DNA of 64,000 nt from Fratercula arctica (GCA_947846985.1 CANTUZ010000002.1:151585889-151649888), one strand, 5' to 3'; shown: positions 46,901-60,911, counted from the stretch's first letter. The notes: generated from the sequence alone by a model not told the origin. Program-made: numbers and translations.

Positions 46901-48878
46901 CTTTGGGGGAGAATACTAGGGATTTTACTCAGGTATAACTTCAGTAACTGTACCTCAACTAATAAACATTTTCTTAAGGCAGACAGCTTAACCATTTGAC
47001 TACTGTATTCTCCTGAATAATGGCATGAAAATACCAGAGTCCTGGACTAAAGGAGGTCTTGCACCTTATGTTTGTGGAACTGATTGGATTTCCTTAATTG
47101 CTCAGAGGCTTTATTGTTGTGGCTCAGCAGAAGCTGTTCATACTTTATCTCTAGCAAACATATGAGAAATGCAGTCCTAGGCACCCACAACTCCTTGCCA
47201 GTGTTATCAGCTGATTAACAGCACAAAGAAATAACAAACTTCAGCCCAAAAGGCACCACGGAAGTGAATGAGTTAACCACTTACAGAGCTGATGAGGTTG
47301 GCTGCTAGAGAAAAACCAACTTAATCCGGTTTAAAGGTTTTTTTATCTAAACTAAAACTGTTAGAGGAGGATTTGCTTCCTTGAAGATGAAATAGTCATG
47401 TCTAAGATGTTACTCCTTACGCTTGCAAAGACACATCTGTTGTTACGTTTGGGGAACTGTTCTGGCTTAACTGACCAGCTGTACAGGAAATAAACGTGGG
47501 GATCTTCCTTGAGAAAATTTGTGCCATGTGTAAGGCTGATTAATAATGAGAAGAAGACTAAAGTTTTTCAGTCCCAAGCTTTCACCACTGATTCAATGGT
47601 CAGGGAAGTCTGCTGTGAGTTGGGTGAGTTTGAACAGGAGGTTTAGAGAGGAAAAGCAATGAGCACATCCAGTTGTCCACATGTGTTTTATAGAAGCACA
47701 AAGGAGTGAGTGACATTTTCTCCAACCAGGTACATCTGCGAATGAACCAAGCATCCCAAATGTCCCTGAAACTTTGCCAGTGCAGGGCAGGTTTCCCCTC
47801 ACCAGGCATGCTCAGCTGCATTGCTGAGCAGCAGCGTGCACGGTCCCCATCCACCTGGAAATGTTGATCCTGCTGGCAGGGGCTCTGGGACCTGGCATCA
47901 GGAACTAAAGTGACGCCTCTTAAAAGCATAGGCACAACCCTTCGGGGACAAGGTACAGAGACCCATGAGTTAACTAGCTAGATTTTCCAGTCATAAAGTC
48001 AGCTGGATATTTAAATGCTAAATATGAGAAATACAGAAGGCATGATGAGGTGGAGTGGGAAGGTGCCTTCCTCTGCCCTTTTCCACCCAACCGAATGGTC
48101 TTATGCTCTTCACAACCTCTCCCCCCTCCAAGAGTCGTGCTCCTTCTCTTGTCTTTCTGTAACAGGCTCTCATTGCCTGCCTTGCTACCCAGACATGTCT
48201 CCTTTACCAGTCTTCTCCTGTCCCTTCACCCCCAGTTTGTTGCTGATCTCCACCCATATCCAGTGACCTCATGAGCCCGGGACCATGTAGGCATGTTCCA
48301 CCAGTTACAGGAACTGCTTCATTAGTTCATGTCTGAACATTTTGCCCTCTCTGAAGAGGCATAACATCATGTGAGTCAATTTTGTGGAAATAGGTCTTAC
48401 ATATCAAATTTTTGCTTTACTCGCTTGGTGAGGGATTGGTGGGTTTATTAAAAATATACGATTAGAACATGGAGAATCTTGCTTGTCTGTGGATAGTGAT
48501 GTAATGTATGCAGCTGTGTGGCTTACTCCAGGGCAAAGCTAAGGGAGAACTGTTACGAGCAGTACAACCCATATTCTGGAAATGGAAAGCCAGAGCGAAA
48601 TGAGAGTTTTTACCCATCTCAATCTGACAAAGCTGATTTCCACTTTGTGCTCCCATGCAGATAGAGAAAAGGTTCATGGGCCTGCTGTGGCCTCTTTTCA
48701 GCTCTGTCCTTGCAACAGACCTTTGAATGCTGTGGCCTTCTGATGAGCTTCACTTAATCTATCATGTCACAGAGAAGGGTTATAGGGTTCAGCCACCAAC
48801 TGTGAACCTGTGCTGAAGAGCCTGCAGGATGACACATGCTGCATCTGCAGTCTTTCCTCATGGGCTCTCTCTGTTTCA

Positions 48879-48914
48879 GTGAACTGAATGAACTCAGTGA
48901 ATTCAATGAACTGA
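48879..48914. repeat. Four-copy 9-nt tandem repeat
   Basis: Units GTGAACTGA, ATGAACTCA, GTGAATTCA and ATGAACTGA follow each other without gaps. Confidence 0.9.
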
Positions 48915-51900
48915 GTATCCTTCCCATCACAGTACATTCCCCTCTGGTTTTGTAGAGGCAACCTAGGAAGTACATCTACTTCTCCGTGTCTTCAGTAAAT
49001 AACTAGTCATATATTCACTACTAGTTTGCACCACTGCTCTTCAGGCCTTTGTGAGAGCAGCTTGATGCTCAGTCTACAGCAGCCTTTTCCCACCTCAGGT
49101 TTCCCATCCCTGCCGCTAACATATAACAGAGTAGACCATGGCTCACCCGACCAAGGTAAATCTTGGCAACGCCATATTACAATTCCAGTGGCTGCCAGTG
49201 GTGGTCTATACTGTCACCACATTGGTGTCGATCTGAGGTAGGGAGCTGTGTACTGCATTTAAGGAGTCTGGCTCACTGGTGCATTTCTGCAAAACCTGTG
49301 CTGTGCCAGATAACAATAACAACAGTGTTACACTGCGGTGACAGAGCTGAGAAAGATCAAATTCTACATCTTAAGCTCCTCTTAGCAGCTACAAAAGTAT
49401 TTACAAAGTTGAATGAACATGATTTCTTTGTGATATTCTCTGTTAATCATCATGATGTTTTTTAGAACACACTCCTGGATCTATACAGAGTCCTGTTGGA
49501 GTATGTGGGACTCTGTGAGATCAGGAGCTTGTGTGCAGCCAGCTCGGGTGTTGTGCAAATGTCATGAGGGAATGCCAGACTTAGTGCTAACGTTGTCCAG
49601 GTGTCACCCAAGCATATACTCGATCTGACTGACACAGAGGGGAGAGAACAACCGAAGACATCGCGTCTCCTTGTAGAAGTACTTGGAAGTTGTGGATGAG
49701 GATTTCAGACCTCAGGTGTGGGCTAACTGGCACTAATAAGCTGCCAGTTCCCAGCAAGGCTTTTGTGAGAGCCAAATGCCTACAGAAATCAGTTCTGCAT
49801 GCTGCACTGGTAGGAGAGTGAGAGGTGTATGAATGTTTCTGCAAAGAACATCCTGATGATAGTTGGGTAGGTGGAAGCCAATGCAACAAGTATGCTGAGG
49901 TGTGTCTTAATTTGGATGGTTCTTTAACTGAAACGATGGGGGTTTTCAGCCAAAATAGGAAAATGTGCATTCTTTAGCAATACCGTTTGAAAAGAAGAAA
50001 GGATATGGAAAAATAGAAAAGCGTCTGCTATCAGCACTGACATTTGTGACCATTTCCCTTAGTCAAATTCAATTTTCTGTCACACTGATTTGATACAAAT
50101 GTTTTGAACAGCCTTTATTCTTATTCCTTGAGCAAACATGAAGGAATATCAGTCCTAGTTTGTGTTCAGCTCCATTATGTTTCTCAGTTGTGTCAAAATG
50201 CAATACTTGTAGAACACCTGGCAATATTTAGTGAACTACAGTCCTTATGCTCTGCTTTTGGCAGAGGAACTGAGTTTTTCTTGCTCAATCCCACCTAAGC
50301 CTGTAACTAACATTTCAATATTTCTTCTCCTACTGCCATCACACTGATGTTGCCTCAAATATTCCATAAAGATAGGTGCAGGTATATTACCTTGGAACTG
50401 GTCTTGGAAAACTTGTGCCATTTTATTTGTTTATTGCCTGGCAGCATTGGCACTGACCAGGAATAATAGTCATTCTGAGCAAAGATAATGTATTAATATA
50501 GAGCAAGAGTGTTGTGAACTCAGCTAAGTCCTTCTCATGTTAGCTTCAATGCTTTTTGCATTGATGAAAATGTGATCTGTCAACAAATACAGTCATTATT
50601 TTACATGAGTTAATTGTTACGACTACCTTTTTCCTTAGAGGGAGGGAAAGGTGAAGGGAAAAATTCTTCAAGGATCAGTGGCACAAACCAAGATGTATAG
50701 AGTCACATACCGACCTTGCACAAACAAAGGCAGCAAAAGAAACAGACAGAAATAACCACAGGGGCATGTCAAGCTCCTTATTACCATGCACCACTTTTGT
50801 CATCAGTCTCCAGACTGAGAATAAATCCCATGTCAGCATAGGGCAGAAGAAAGCGATACCTTGCATCATAAGATATGAGAAGTCAAAGTGAAAACTTGGT
50901 TCAAAGTGCAAAGAGTAACTTCTACTCTTCCAATAGTATGGACATTGCTATGCATTGAGTGGGACAAGGCCATTTAAAACACATTGTAAAAAAGGAAAAT
51001 ATGAATTTCCTTAACAAATAGCTGCCAGAGACAAAAGGCTAAATGTGTCTGCAATGCTGGGAATGGTGGGAAAGGTAGAAGTGCCTGGGAGGACTGCTCC
51101 ATGTGAACATAGTGTGACTTGCAATAGAGAGCAGGGTGCTTCGCCCCAATGAGGCATTGCACTGAGTTTTGTCAGCTCATTAGTAACGTATCAAGATGCC
51201 TTAGTGCCAGTCTGCAGTGAAAGTGATGCAAAAGCCTGACTCATCTGATAAAAATGTGTCAAAACTTTCCAGAAAGGATGAATGCTTTAAATTATGTATT
51301 TTTTTGGAAAGAAAAGGAAAGGAAGTGGGTAGCTAAAGAATCTGCTAATAGACAGAGGACATTTCGTTGACTTTTGTTATATCATATGACAGCTTTTCTG
51401 TGGGTTACATTTCACAGACAGCGAGGCTTTTCTATGGCGAGCAAAAATTCAATTCTCCTTTTACAGAGACTGGGACATCTTTGAAACTCCGTCTGTGATC
51501 ACAGGTATGGCCTTGGCTCCAAAGCAATCCTGAGAGGCATACCCTTAGCTGAGCACTGAGATAAAGAAGTAAGAGCGTCGGCAGAGGGCTGCACTCTTAC
51601 AACTGCTATGACACTTCTGTGCCAGCAACAGGCCAGTGTGAGGGAGCTTGACTCTCGTCTGTTGTTTACTCTGGACTTAATTTCTGGATTTCAAGTTTCT
51701 GGTGGCCTTTGTTCAGATTCTTAAGCACAGAATTATTATAAAATAAAGAGGGGGCCAAACTTGGACTTGGAAGGAGAATCTCTGGCAGTGTTTGAAACAT
51801 ATACAAAAGCATGAGGTTTGGCTAACCTTGCTGAGATGCTGTTGCACAATTGTGTATGTCAGAGATTAGTAATTAGACCTCATGCAGATCCCACTGTCTT

Positions 51901-52285
51901 GGTGGTCTTGAGAAAAACATAGATTTTTAAGTCATGGTAGTTTTTAATGCCAACGAATAAGTGTCTGCTTATTCAGATAATGCTACTGCAGTTCAGTTTC
52001 AACTCGAGCGAATGCTGGCAGGCACAGTGAAGTTTCTTGCAGACCCTGACTATGTCTGTCAGCAATGGAGTCAGAATATCACAATCACAATGCAATGAGT
52101 GATTCCCTGTCTTAAATATTACTGCCCTTTCTACTTGGGAATGGAACAACTTAAAATACCCCTCTCATGTAGAGAAGTGTTGTTACTTACACTTTACACA
52201 AAAGTAGCTGAAGCACCATAGATTCAAGTCAAAGTCTTCAATAATGGTTAGTTATCTACATGCTTCGAAGACTAAGCATAAATAG

Positions 52286-52382
52286 TTTTTCCAAGGTCAC
52301 ACGAAAGTCTCTGGTAGGCTGGAGAACTGAACCCTGGTACACTAAGCCCTTGCCTGCTGGATGAAAGCACTCTTTCCATTAA
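52286..52382 (-). mobile_element. MIR-type SINE relic
   Basis: The plus strand carries TTTCCAAGGTCACACGAAAG, then GGAGAACTGAACCCTGG, then AAAGCACTCTTTCCATTA. These match the reverse MIR segments CCCAAGGTCACACAGCTAG, GGGATTCGAACCCAGG and GTGCTCTTAACCACTA in the same order. Only the tRNA-related half is recognisable. Confidence 0.65.
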
Positions 52383-55300
52383 TATCCTAGTCTTCCCAGT
52401 AGACTATGTTTTACTAGCTCTTCTCCCATTCTTTCATGGATAAAAAGGGTGCAGTGTTGACTTCTGTTTAGAAGTAATTAATGCAAAAAGTCTCTTATTG
52501 AGGAATACCTGAATGTAAAGCCTTTTAAACCTCTCCCAACTGTTTTCACCTAATTCTTCAATATCGATTATCAAAGCTGCAGTAGATGGAATAAACATCT
52601 GACAGAACAACTTTACTATCCTCACTGCTACATAAAAAGAGAAGATGTTATATCAGAAATGGAAACTATTTAATTTCTTGTTGGTGCAAGTCTATGATGG
52701 TATTTTCTGTTTCACAGTAGACAGGCCATTGTGGGCATCAAAGTGCTCAATTAAGAAACACAAGCATCTCCAGTGGGTGATTGAGCTTTGAGATGGCTGA
52801 AGTGCTGCCTGGAAACACTGGTTCCTTTTCTCTACAGAAGACTCAAATTCCTAATTTTAATTGCCAAAGCGTAAATTGGATGAATTCTCCACTTAAAGCT
52901 ATACTTTTTTTTTTTTTATGTTCCTGAATATAGTGTAAAATTTGCCCCTGATGTGTCTGAGAACACTATTCTCTGTCACACACAGATAAACCCTGTGTTC
53001 TGCTTAACTTGGTTAAAATTGTGGGTCATCAAATATTACAGACGTGGGATGCAGAAGTATTCAGATTTAGCCCCAAATCCCCTTTCAAGACAGGTAATTT
53101 TATTCCCACGAGTACCTGCATTTCACATATATTTTATGTTCTTGCATGCTTAATACTGACTATTATTCAGAATCATAATTGCAATTGAGTTATTAGAAGG
53201 CTCGGACTTATTTAGACACCAATATGGGCCTAAAAAGTATAGTGGAAAAGGTTTAAGTGCTACAATCTGAAAAAATATTTTAGAGCAAAATATTAAAAAA
53301 TTAGCTGGAAATGTCACAACGCAAAGAATAAGCCAGGGCTAATTATCACTCCACAGACCTTGCTTAAATAGAAACTGTTGACAGATTTTTAAATGAATGA
53401 CAAATAAAGACAGTGTGACAAACAGAAGTCAAAAGAGAGAAAAGGAAGAGAGATGCAGTGGAGCCCCAGAAGAGCAATGTCTATATTGGCATGGATTAGG
53501 GCCCACCAGCAACAGACTTACAGGATGAAACAATTGGTCTTGAGGATTCGACACCCACACTGATTGCCTTTTGGAGAGTTATTTGACATTAGCTCTAGTT
53601 TGTCCCTGTAGCACCCGTAACATTCAGAGAAGATGATTCCAGGACTGCCTCTTCCTATCTAGCCCCAAATGAATGGAATTTGGATCACTCCATCTGAGGT
53701 TGCTGCACAACGGGAACCAAAGTGCAGTATGAAGAAAGGATGGGATTTGCTTCAAATGTATAAATCTGTAACAACACGAAATGCTAACGTACACACACCA
53801 TGTGACATGCAGGCCTGCCGTATAGAATGATCTTATGAGGAGGTAACTTCTGTGTTTTATCTCAGCAGTCTGACACCAGCTTTATGAGGAAATGATAGCG
53901 GAAGAAGGAGTCTGTTCTATTTCAGAGATACCCAGCAATGGTAAAGCTGTACTCTTGCTAAACCGTTACCACAGAGAGCACTTACACCAGTGTGCTTTGA
54001 AAATCTCCCAGCAGAGCCTCACTAATACCGAGTCCATTACTGAATACAGGCACTGATTTTGCTCAGAGCACACAATTGTCTTGGGAATTTGCAAATGGAA
54101 ACATCAGATGGGGATAAAAATGGGAACATTTTATTCGCAATCATCTTATTTTAGGACGCTTTCCCCAAGGCAAAACACAACAGGACAGGTGAGAAAGAGT
54201 TGCCCTTGGGATACATCTCCTCTGGTGAGAACACCTCTTGAAAAAAAAAGCTCAAGCTAACACTTTGGTTTGAACCTTCAATGTTTAATGCTCACTGTGA
54301 CCTCTACTGCTGGAATACAGCTGGGACATGAGAACCACAGCACTGCTGTCAGTACTACATGAGCTGTTACGGAGAAGGGAACAGAGGTTGCTCAAACTCT
54401 GCCAACAAATATAGCACAAGGCTTATCCTTGTGTGTGCCAGCATTTCCTTCCCACAGCAGAGAATCCTTGTGAGTGGGATAGGAAAGGACCCTGAGAGGT
54501 TATATTGTCCACACACCTCCCTCTCTTTCCCACTCCAAACTCAATGTTTTCTTGCTTTGTTCACTTCAACTGTGTTACAGGCACAGTTGGGTTGTGTCGG
54601 GTTGTGCACAGGGAAGCAGGCTGCAGCTCCATGCTGATTTAAGCCTGGCTCCTCGTCCTGCCGATGAAGGATCACTCTATTTTGTACACAACTGAGGAGT
54701 CCTTCTAATCTGCACTTTCAGCATGCAGCTGAGGTGGTTGCACAGATTTGGCCTCCTGACCAAGAGCTGACTGACTGTGAGGTTTGCTAACACGGAGAAT
54801 TCACCTCCCAGGTTGACTGGCCAGGTTTGCCTTGAAGGTGCTGCAGCATGGAAGAGAGGAATACTTGGAAGGACTAGAGATGGGAGCAGGAGGTGGGAGC
54901 TGAATGGCAGAGTCTCCTGTGTATGTCTGTGACTTGACCTGAGCATCCTTTTATATCTTCTCCTGAGCTTGGTGCTACGCTTCCATTGATTTCCAAAAAG
55001 CTGTGATGATGAGAAATCTCAGATACCTTCAAAAGATGTTTGTATTTTACTTCAGAATACTTTCAGTTGTGAGGATTAGGAGTGTAAAATATTTTTGCCA
55101 GAGCATTAGCATAGTCTGTTCTTGAAATTCATGCTGTCAGGCAGAGGTACAAAGGTAGTCAGGTACGGATACGTACAGGAAACGATACACACTTGATGAA
55201 AGCTGATGGGACTTGGCCACCTAGACTGTTTAGGCAGTTTGGTAGACTCCACCTGTTGCATCTCTATATTTAGGTCCCTAACTGCCTCTGTACATCTGGC

Positions 55301-58300
55301 CCACACTGGCTGGCAGTCTATGAACTAATATCATTGACATTTATTGACTGGAAGCCTTTGAATATTTTGTTAGTGTAGAGTTTATTTGAGCAATACAAAT
55401 TCCTATTTGGCAGGCAGTTCGGGTTCCCTCCAAAGGGCCTTGTCTGTATTTGATAGTTTTGCCACTTTAACTGCAGTGGTATAATTGAAACAGCAACACA
55501 GAGAATACTCAAGGGAACGGGTAATTATACTGGTAGCAAATTGTTTATATTGGCCTAGCGTATTACAGAACAAAATGAACTGTACCAAACCAACACAGTT
55601 TTCTATCAATATATTAGTCTAAGCAAGGTGTTTATCCACGTAGATTACCTGGTCTCAAGTCCTCTTTCTAACTGATTTAGGCATATTGGTATGATATAAA
55701 TGTTACCAAGTTTAATACAGTTCCAAAGTGAATGATATTTCCCCCTGCTCCTCCAAAATCTCCATGGCTGGTAGGTCTAAACTCCCGGTTGATACCTGCG
55801 TGGAGTAGAGATCATTTTTGATAGATCCCTTTGACTCTACAGGCTGTGAGCGATGCTATGAACTCACTGTGGTGTAAATGAAGGTAGAGTGTGGCTCTTC
55901 CTTCTTATCTCAGTTGCTTTGATGGCATGGGGAAGATAAAGAACATACTGTTGCTTTTGATGCTCCATGTGAGGAAAGTACTGCATTACCCAAGCCTTCC
56001 CCTGCAAACTACTTTGAACAGGTCTTTAAGTTGCTTTGATTATATTTTTGTTTCTTTGCGTCTGCTTTGACCTTAGACCAGCCAAATGTCTGGAATAGCT
56101 AGAAGATTTCAAAGAAAACATGGAAACAGGCATCTTAAACAGAAGATTTTTGGCTGCCTGGATTTGTGACGTGCAGGGGATGAGCCTGTCTCTGTGCTAC
56201 TGTCACCTCCTGAAGACCTGGTGTTTTGCCAAGAGGTTGGAGGAGACAAGCCAGCAGCAAGGGGAGGGACAAGAGTGGCACACACAGGTTAATGGAGAAA
56301 ATCAAACTACAAATGCAGGGCAAGAGCCAGGGCTGGCCGTCACAGTTCCCTCCCAGGCTGCCTGGGCAGCCTGTAAAATGAAGCCCTTGGGTCTCTGTGT
56401 TCAGCTTGCAGCTGGTTCAGTAGCTCCCAGCACAGTCATCCAGGCCTCAGAAGATCCCTCTACAGGTATTAAATTCTTCCCATGCACTCCCCAGAGAGCC
56501 AGATAGCGTGGAACCAGGGCTAACGGCACTGGGAATTCCCCTAGGCATTGGCTCATAGGGTTTTTACCTTCCTCTGCTCCACCAGGCAATAGTTAAATCT
56601 GTTAAAAAGGTCAGTCTTGCCTTCTCCTTGATGCCTAGATCCTTTCTTCAAAAGGGCTATTGGCTCCTAAACCACTTACTGTCTTCAGTGGTGCCCATCC
56701 ATCACCCCTTGCTGTGCTGAAGACTCCACATATCTGTTTACAAAATGTTCAAACAAAAAGGAATTTGGGAGCTGGCCTGAAATCCCTCCTGTGTGCTTTT
56801 AGCTGGCAGACCCGCACTTCTCTTTGTAGATTGCAGAATGTTTTATAGCTCCTTTTCTCCTTTTTTCCCCACTTCCATTCATTCTTTCCCCAACTCCTCG
56901 CTCTCTCCCCTTAGATAACTATGGTCGCATACCAGATTAAACCTCAAATGGCAAGTTTGGGGGTGTTCTTACCTTTATCTTCTGTGAACCACCCAAGTGC
57001 ACCAAGCAATAAATTCTCTTTAAAATTTGCCCTACCCATAGCTTGGGATGCTTTTCATTCCACCAGTTGTATTTTACCTGCAGAGCTCATAGCTGAGGTG
57101 TTACGTGATTTCAAAGAGAGCAAAAGCTGTATGAATTGTGAAGTTATTTGATGAGAGAGAGGAAATGCTTCTGAATGTTTTCCACACAGGATGTTTAAAT
57201 CCTTTTGTAATGAAGGGAAAGTCTGAAAAGCAACAATCTCCCAAACTGAATTGGATACTAGGCTATGATCAGACCGAGACTTTCATCAAATATCACCAAA
57301 AGAGGACTAGATTGGAATTGGATTTGACAATACAGGCAAAGTTGTGCAGGTAAAAGGTGAATCTGCATATTAGCCAAAGGTGAATTGGTTCTCTAATAGT
57401 ATCCAAAAGGGGGCTAAGACTTGCTGCTTACGGAGTACCAGGAAAGTGTTTTGCTGCTGACAGTTTGGCCAAAGCTATCACACAGCAACATCACACGGAA
57501 TCATCACATAACACTTTTATCAAGAGCTGCTTTTTCTTTTTTTTTATAACTGCTGGGGATATTAACTTTCTTGCAGTATGTTACTATTACATTACCCCAC
57601 GAAAGCTTTTGCTGGTATGAAATATTAAGGTTCCTTCCTCTAGACTGCAGATTTTGCATTGCCTCTTAGTATTGAAAGAGAGGAACTCCTTCTGCACAGC
57701 TGACTCAGAGCAAATAGTGGTTTCTCGTTGCTCCTTCCACCGCTCTTACCTCAGCGGCCAGTTTGCGTGAGGGCAGCCTGGCACGGTTAATTCTGCAGCC
57801 ACCAAATTCTTTCTTCTCAAATGTCCACAGTGGCAACTCATCATCAGAGCAAGATATGGAGCCTGCCTCTTCAGATGGCATAGTCTTACGGCTCAAATGG
57901 AGCTCTGTGGGTGGCCTGGACTCAGCTCTGTCTGCAGCCTGGACCCAGCTCTCTGTGCTACTGTGTGGAGTGTCAGAGACAAAATCTGCCCTCGCTACTC
58001 CACCAGCAAGTAAAATAATCTGTGGACTTCAGGAAACTCTGTTCACGTAGGGAAGCAGGAGCAGAGGATCTGGCCCTTTGCTGGGAGTTGCTCCTCAGCT
58101 GAGATTCAGCCCTGCATGGAGCCTGGAGGATGGCCAACTCCTCTGCAGTCCTGGTATTGAGCAAATGGAGAGCTCTCCTTTCTTCCTGCCACCCCGACTG
58201 TCTCCCAGGATCGGTTCCTGTCTATCTCTCCACTTAAGTCCTCCTCCTGCTCCCTTACTCCCCTTCTCATCCCATCCCCAGCCTCTCCCCTGTTGTCCTC

Positions 58301-58641
58301 TCTCCTTTCCCCACGATGCCTGACTCTTCCTGCTGGCCTGCTCCCCGTCCCCACAGTGGCTGACGTCCTCGGCACCAAGTGGAGGCGGACAGCCACTGTT
58401 TGATATTCCTGTTGCCACATAACCACATTTCCATATTGTAAGGAAGCTTGCCAAAGTCCTGTTCCTCCCATAGCAAATTGAGAGCTATCACCAGCTGGTA
58501 ACAGCTAGCAGACGCAACTTGCTGACTGGGAAATATTCCTGACAGCAGCAAGAAAGCTCAGATTATCAATCCTTGATATCATGAAAACTTTAAATCAAAT
58601 CCGTTCCAGCATCTGGTTACTGATCAAAGCAAATCCTTTTC

Positions 58642-58642
<1 letters not shown>
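52383..58642. other. Non-genic stretch
   Basis: I see no gene or named repeat. A 20-nt dyad (CAGGCTGCC-TG-GGCAGCCTG) is at 56354-56373. The block 57740-58420 is somewhat richer in C+T, with several overlapping short frames on both strands, none recognisable. Confidence 0.55.
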
Positions 58643-58676
<34 letters not shown>

Positions 58677-58699
58677 AAAAAAAAAAAAAAAAAAAAAAA
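58643..58699. repeat. Long interrupted poly-A (31 A, GGG, 23 A)
   Basis: This is the longest homopolymer in the window. I see no retroposed gene before it and no target-site duplication, so it may be an expanded simple repeat rather than a tail. The length is probably variable. Confidence 0.95.
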
Positions 58700-59189
58700 G
58701 AAAAGACTTAATTATTTCCTGATAGGCTTAATAACCTGGAATTAAGGAGAGCGTTTATATCAAGTCAGGAGACTGACTCATGCCCACCAGTGAAGTGTGA
58801 ATCAAAGATCCCTCTTAAAGCAAGCTACAGTGACTGCCCCACAAAGGATCCCACCAAGCCAGACACAGTGCAGCAGCATCCCCTTTACAGTCCTCAGCAA
58901 GTGGAAGGTCCCTGAGTTTATCCAGTTTAGCACAGCAGAAGAGACAAATGCTCAAGGTTTGTGAACAGCTTCCTAGCCCGCTGCTGGCTTTTTTTCTCAT
59001 TCATGATGACACATGAATAAGGAGTTTGGGTTGTTTCTGACCACCTCTCTACAAGGAAACTGGTGACTGGTTGAAGACTGAGACTCATTCAGATACCAAA
59101 AGAGAAAATATTTTGGGGCGTCATATGGTTATTTCATGATTGTATTTAGGAACCCTTGCCACAGACTGGAGTCCTGTTTTGCTAGGTAC

Positions 59190-59220
59190 ATACAAGCATG
59201 TACAAGCAGGTACACATGCT
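59190..59220. repeat. Three-copy 10-nt tandem repeat
   Basis: TACAAGCATG, TACAAGCAGG and TACACATGCT follow each other, preceded by a partial unit. Confidence 0.75.
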
Positions 59221-59319
59221 GGAGAGTTTGTAATCTAAGAGGCTGCACTTGAAGTAGATCTTCAGCCAGTGAATAGCAGCTCTGTCTCTAGTGTCTATGA
59301 GAAGTTCTTGACTGAACCC

Positions 59320-59580
59320 AGTAGAAAATTTCCCTGACATATGATGGAGGGGCAACATGATGGCAAGGGATCCAGAAGATTTCTGGAGGTTGTCAGGAAT
59401 AACTTCTTTATACAGGTACTGCATGGGACAACCAGGGGTGACACACAGCCGGAGTTGCCATTCACTAACAAGGAGGAACTGGCTGGTGATGAGATAATCA
59501 GTGGTAGCATTGGCTGTAGTGGTTGTGAAGTGGATTGTGAAGGTCCTGCAGTGAGTGAAGAAGGCCAGTAAGAGAATAAA
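59320..59580 (+). mobile_element. Decayed CR1 LINE fragment, internal ORF2 part
   Basis: A plus-strand frame (59341-59571) keeps segments of the CR1 ORF2 protein around the end of the endonuclease domain: NNFFIQVLHGTTRGDTQPEL, PFTNKEELAGDEIISGSIGC. In CR1 proteins this region reads LxTNKExLVGDVxVxGSLGCSDHE. The match is clear but short and the usual histidine of SDH is lost, so the copy is old and inactive. Confidence 0.75.
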
Positions 59581-59669
59581 GACTTCAGTTAATCAGACTT
59601 TGGCTTATCCAGGGAGCTGGTAGATTGCATACAGTTTTGCCACCCTCCCCCCCAACTACAAGAAACACC

Positions 59670-59900
59670 AAATAGGAGTGATTTCAAGGAGGGACACTAA
59701 GCTGGTCAGGGGCTGGAGTGCTCGCCCTGTGAGGAGGACTGGCGGACCAAGATTTGTTCAGCCCAGAAAAGAGACAGCTTTGGGGTCACCTGACAGCAGC
59801 CTGCCAGGACTGCTGAGGAGGTCTTCAAGAAGGAGCCAGGCTCTTGATGGTGGTGCATGGCTGGAACATCAACTTTCTTTCTCAGCATTCCTGACCTCAT
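59670..59900 (+). mobile_element. Decayed CR1 LINE fragment, ORF2 C-terminal part
   Basis: GGGCTGGAGTGCTCGCCCTG, TGTTCAGCCCAGAAAAGAGA and GGGGTCACCTGACAGCAGCC correspond to the CR1 segment encoding GLEHLxxEERLxELGLFSLE and RGDLIAAF. It has the same orientation as the fragment at 59320-59580, 90 nt away, so both are probably remains of one copy that lost most of its reverse-transcriptase domain. Confidence 0.65.
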
Positions 59901-60586
59901 CATGTATTTTTCTTGTAATTCTTTATCAGCATCCCAGTTTCACCCTAGCAATATCAAGTTACTGTTACCTGCAAGGCTGCATGTAATTCCATAATTCCAT
60001 TTCTTGCTGTTCTGTGTCTTTACAACCAAGTTATTCTATTTTCTTATGGAAGTCACTTTGAAATCTGCTGTTCTGAAGCCTTCCAACAATATTATTGAAG
60101 CAAATATCCATTTTCCTCTTGTGTTTCCATTATTTATACATATGTCATTTATTTGTTCCTGATGACCTGTACATACCTTTCCAAAAGGAAAAGGAGCTTC
60201 AGTCTGGGTAGGAAGGTCCATGCAACAGTCGCTGCATAATGTAGCCTGTAGGACGTTCCCTGCAGTGAGTGGTGCTGGTGACTTAATTTCTCTCACTAAA
60301 TCTGTACCTGGACAGTGCTGTGTTTTCCCAAGTGCTGTTCAAGTCAAGAGCACATAAAGAACACTGCATAGACCTGAATAACAGTTGTTGGAAACAGCTG
60401 CAGAAAGAGATCATTGAATGTTACTTAGATTTACTTCTGACACTAGTCAGGGAACTGAAAAAATATTCTGCCTCTTCCTGAGGAAGTGTTCAAATGTGTT
60501 TTCTGTGTAGAAGCTTACTGGTTGTAGCAGTCAGCTTAAAAATGACTCATCAATAGTTTTTATTGAATACAGAAATATATACATAT

Positions 60587-60616
60587 CAGTGACTATGTGT
60601 GTATATATAGTCACTG
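60587..60616. repeat. Perfect 10-bp hairpin
   Basis: CAGTGACTAT (60587-60596) and ATAGTCACTG (60607-60616) are exact complements around the 10-nt loop GTGTGTATAT. Confidence 0.9.
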
Positions 60617-60911
60617 TCAAAAGTGTTTATTGTTCTACAGATGCCAAGTATATTTCCCTCCTTTAACATCCATCCATGAGATCAGTGGTTTCCAATATCT
60701 GTAAATTAACATCTTTTTTACCCCACCCCAGAGTTTTTACATTTCTAACTTAAACTAATACAGTTCCTGGAAGGCAGGAACTTGGAAGGGTTATATTAAT
60801 GCACATTCAAAAAACTACCCATTCATGACAGTTAAGTACTGGCTTACCCTGTAAAACATTGCAATGGTCTGTAAAACAAAATCTTTTGTTGCACTATATT
60901 GTTTGTGTGAT

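Larger units (their letters stand above)
40036..52285. other. Non-genic stretch
   Basis: AT-rich unique sequence with no gene. It includes an A19 run (43916-43934), two dyads at 42863-42940, and a four-copy 9-nt repeat at 48879-48914. The part 44990-45310, with CCCTTTGTTCTGTGG (SOX-like) and TAATTATCACA, looks like a further enhancer candidate, weaker than the one at 35.4 kb. None of the open frames shows a family motif. Confidence 0.55.

Noticed and set aside
58643..58699. Poly-A as the tail of a processed pseudogene
   Set aside because: No recognisable coding or transcript-like sequence before it and no flanking duplication.
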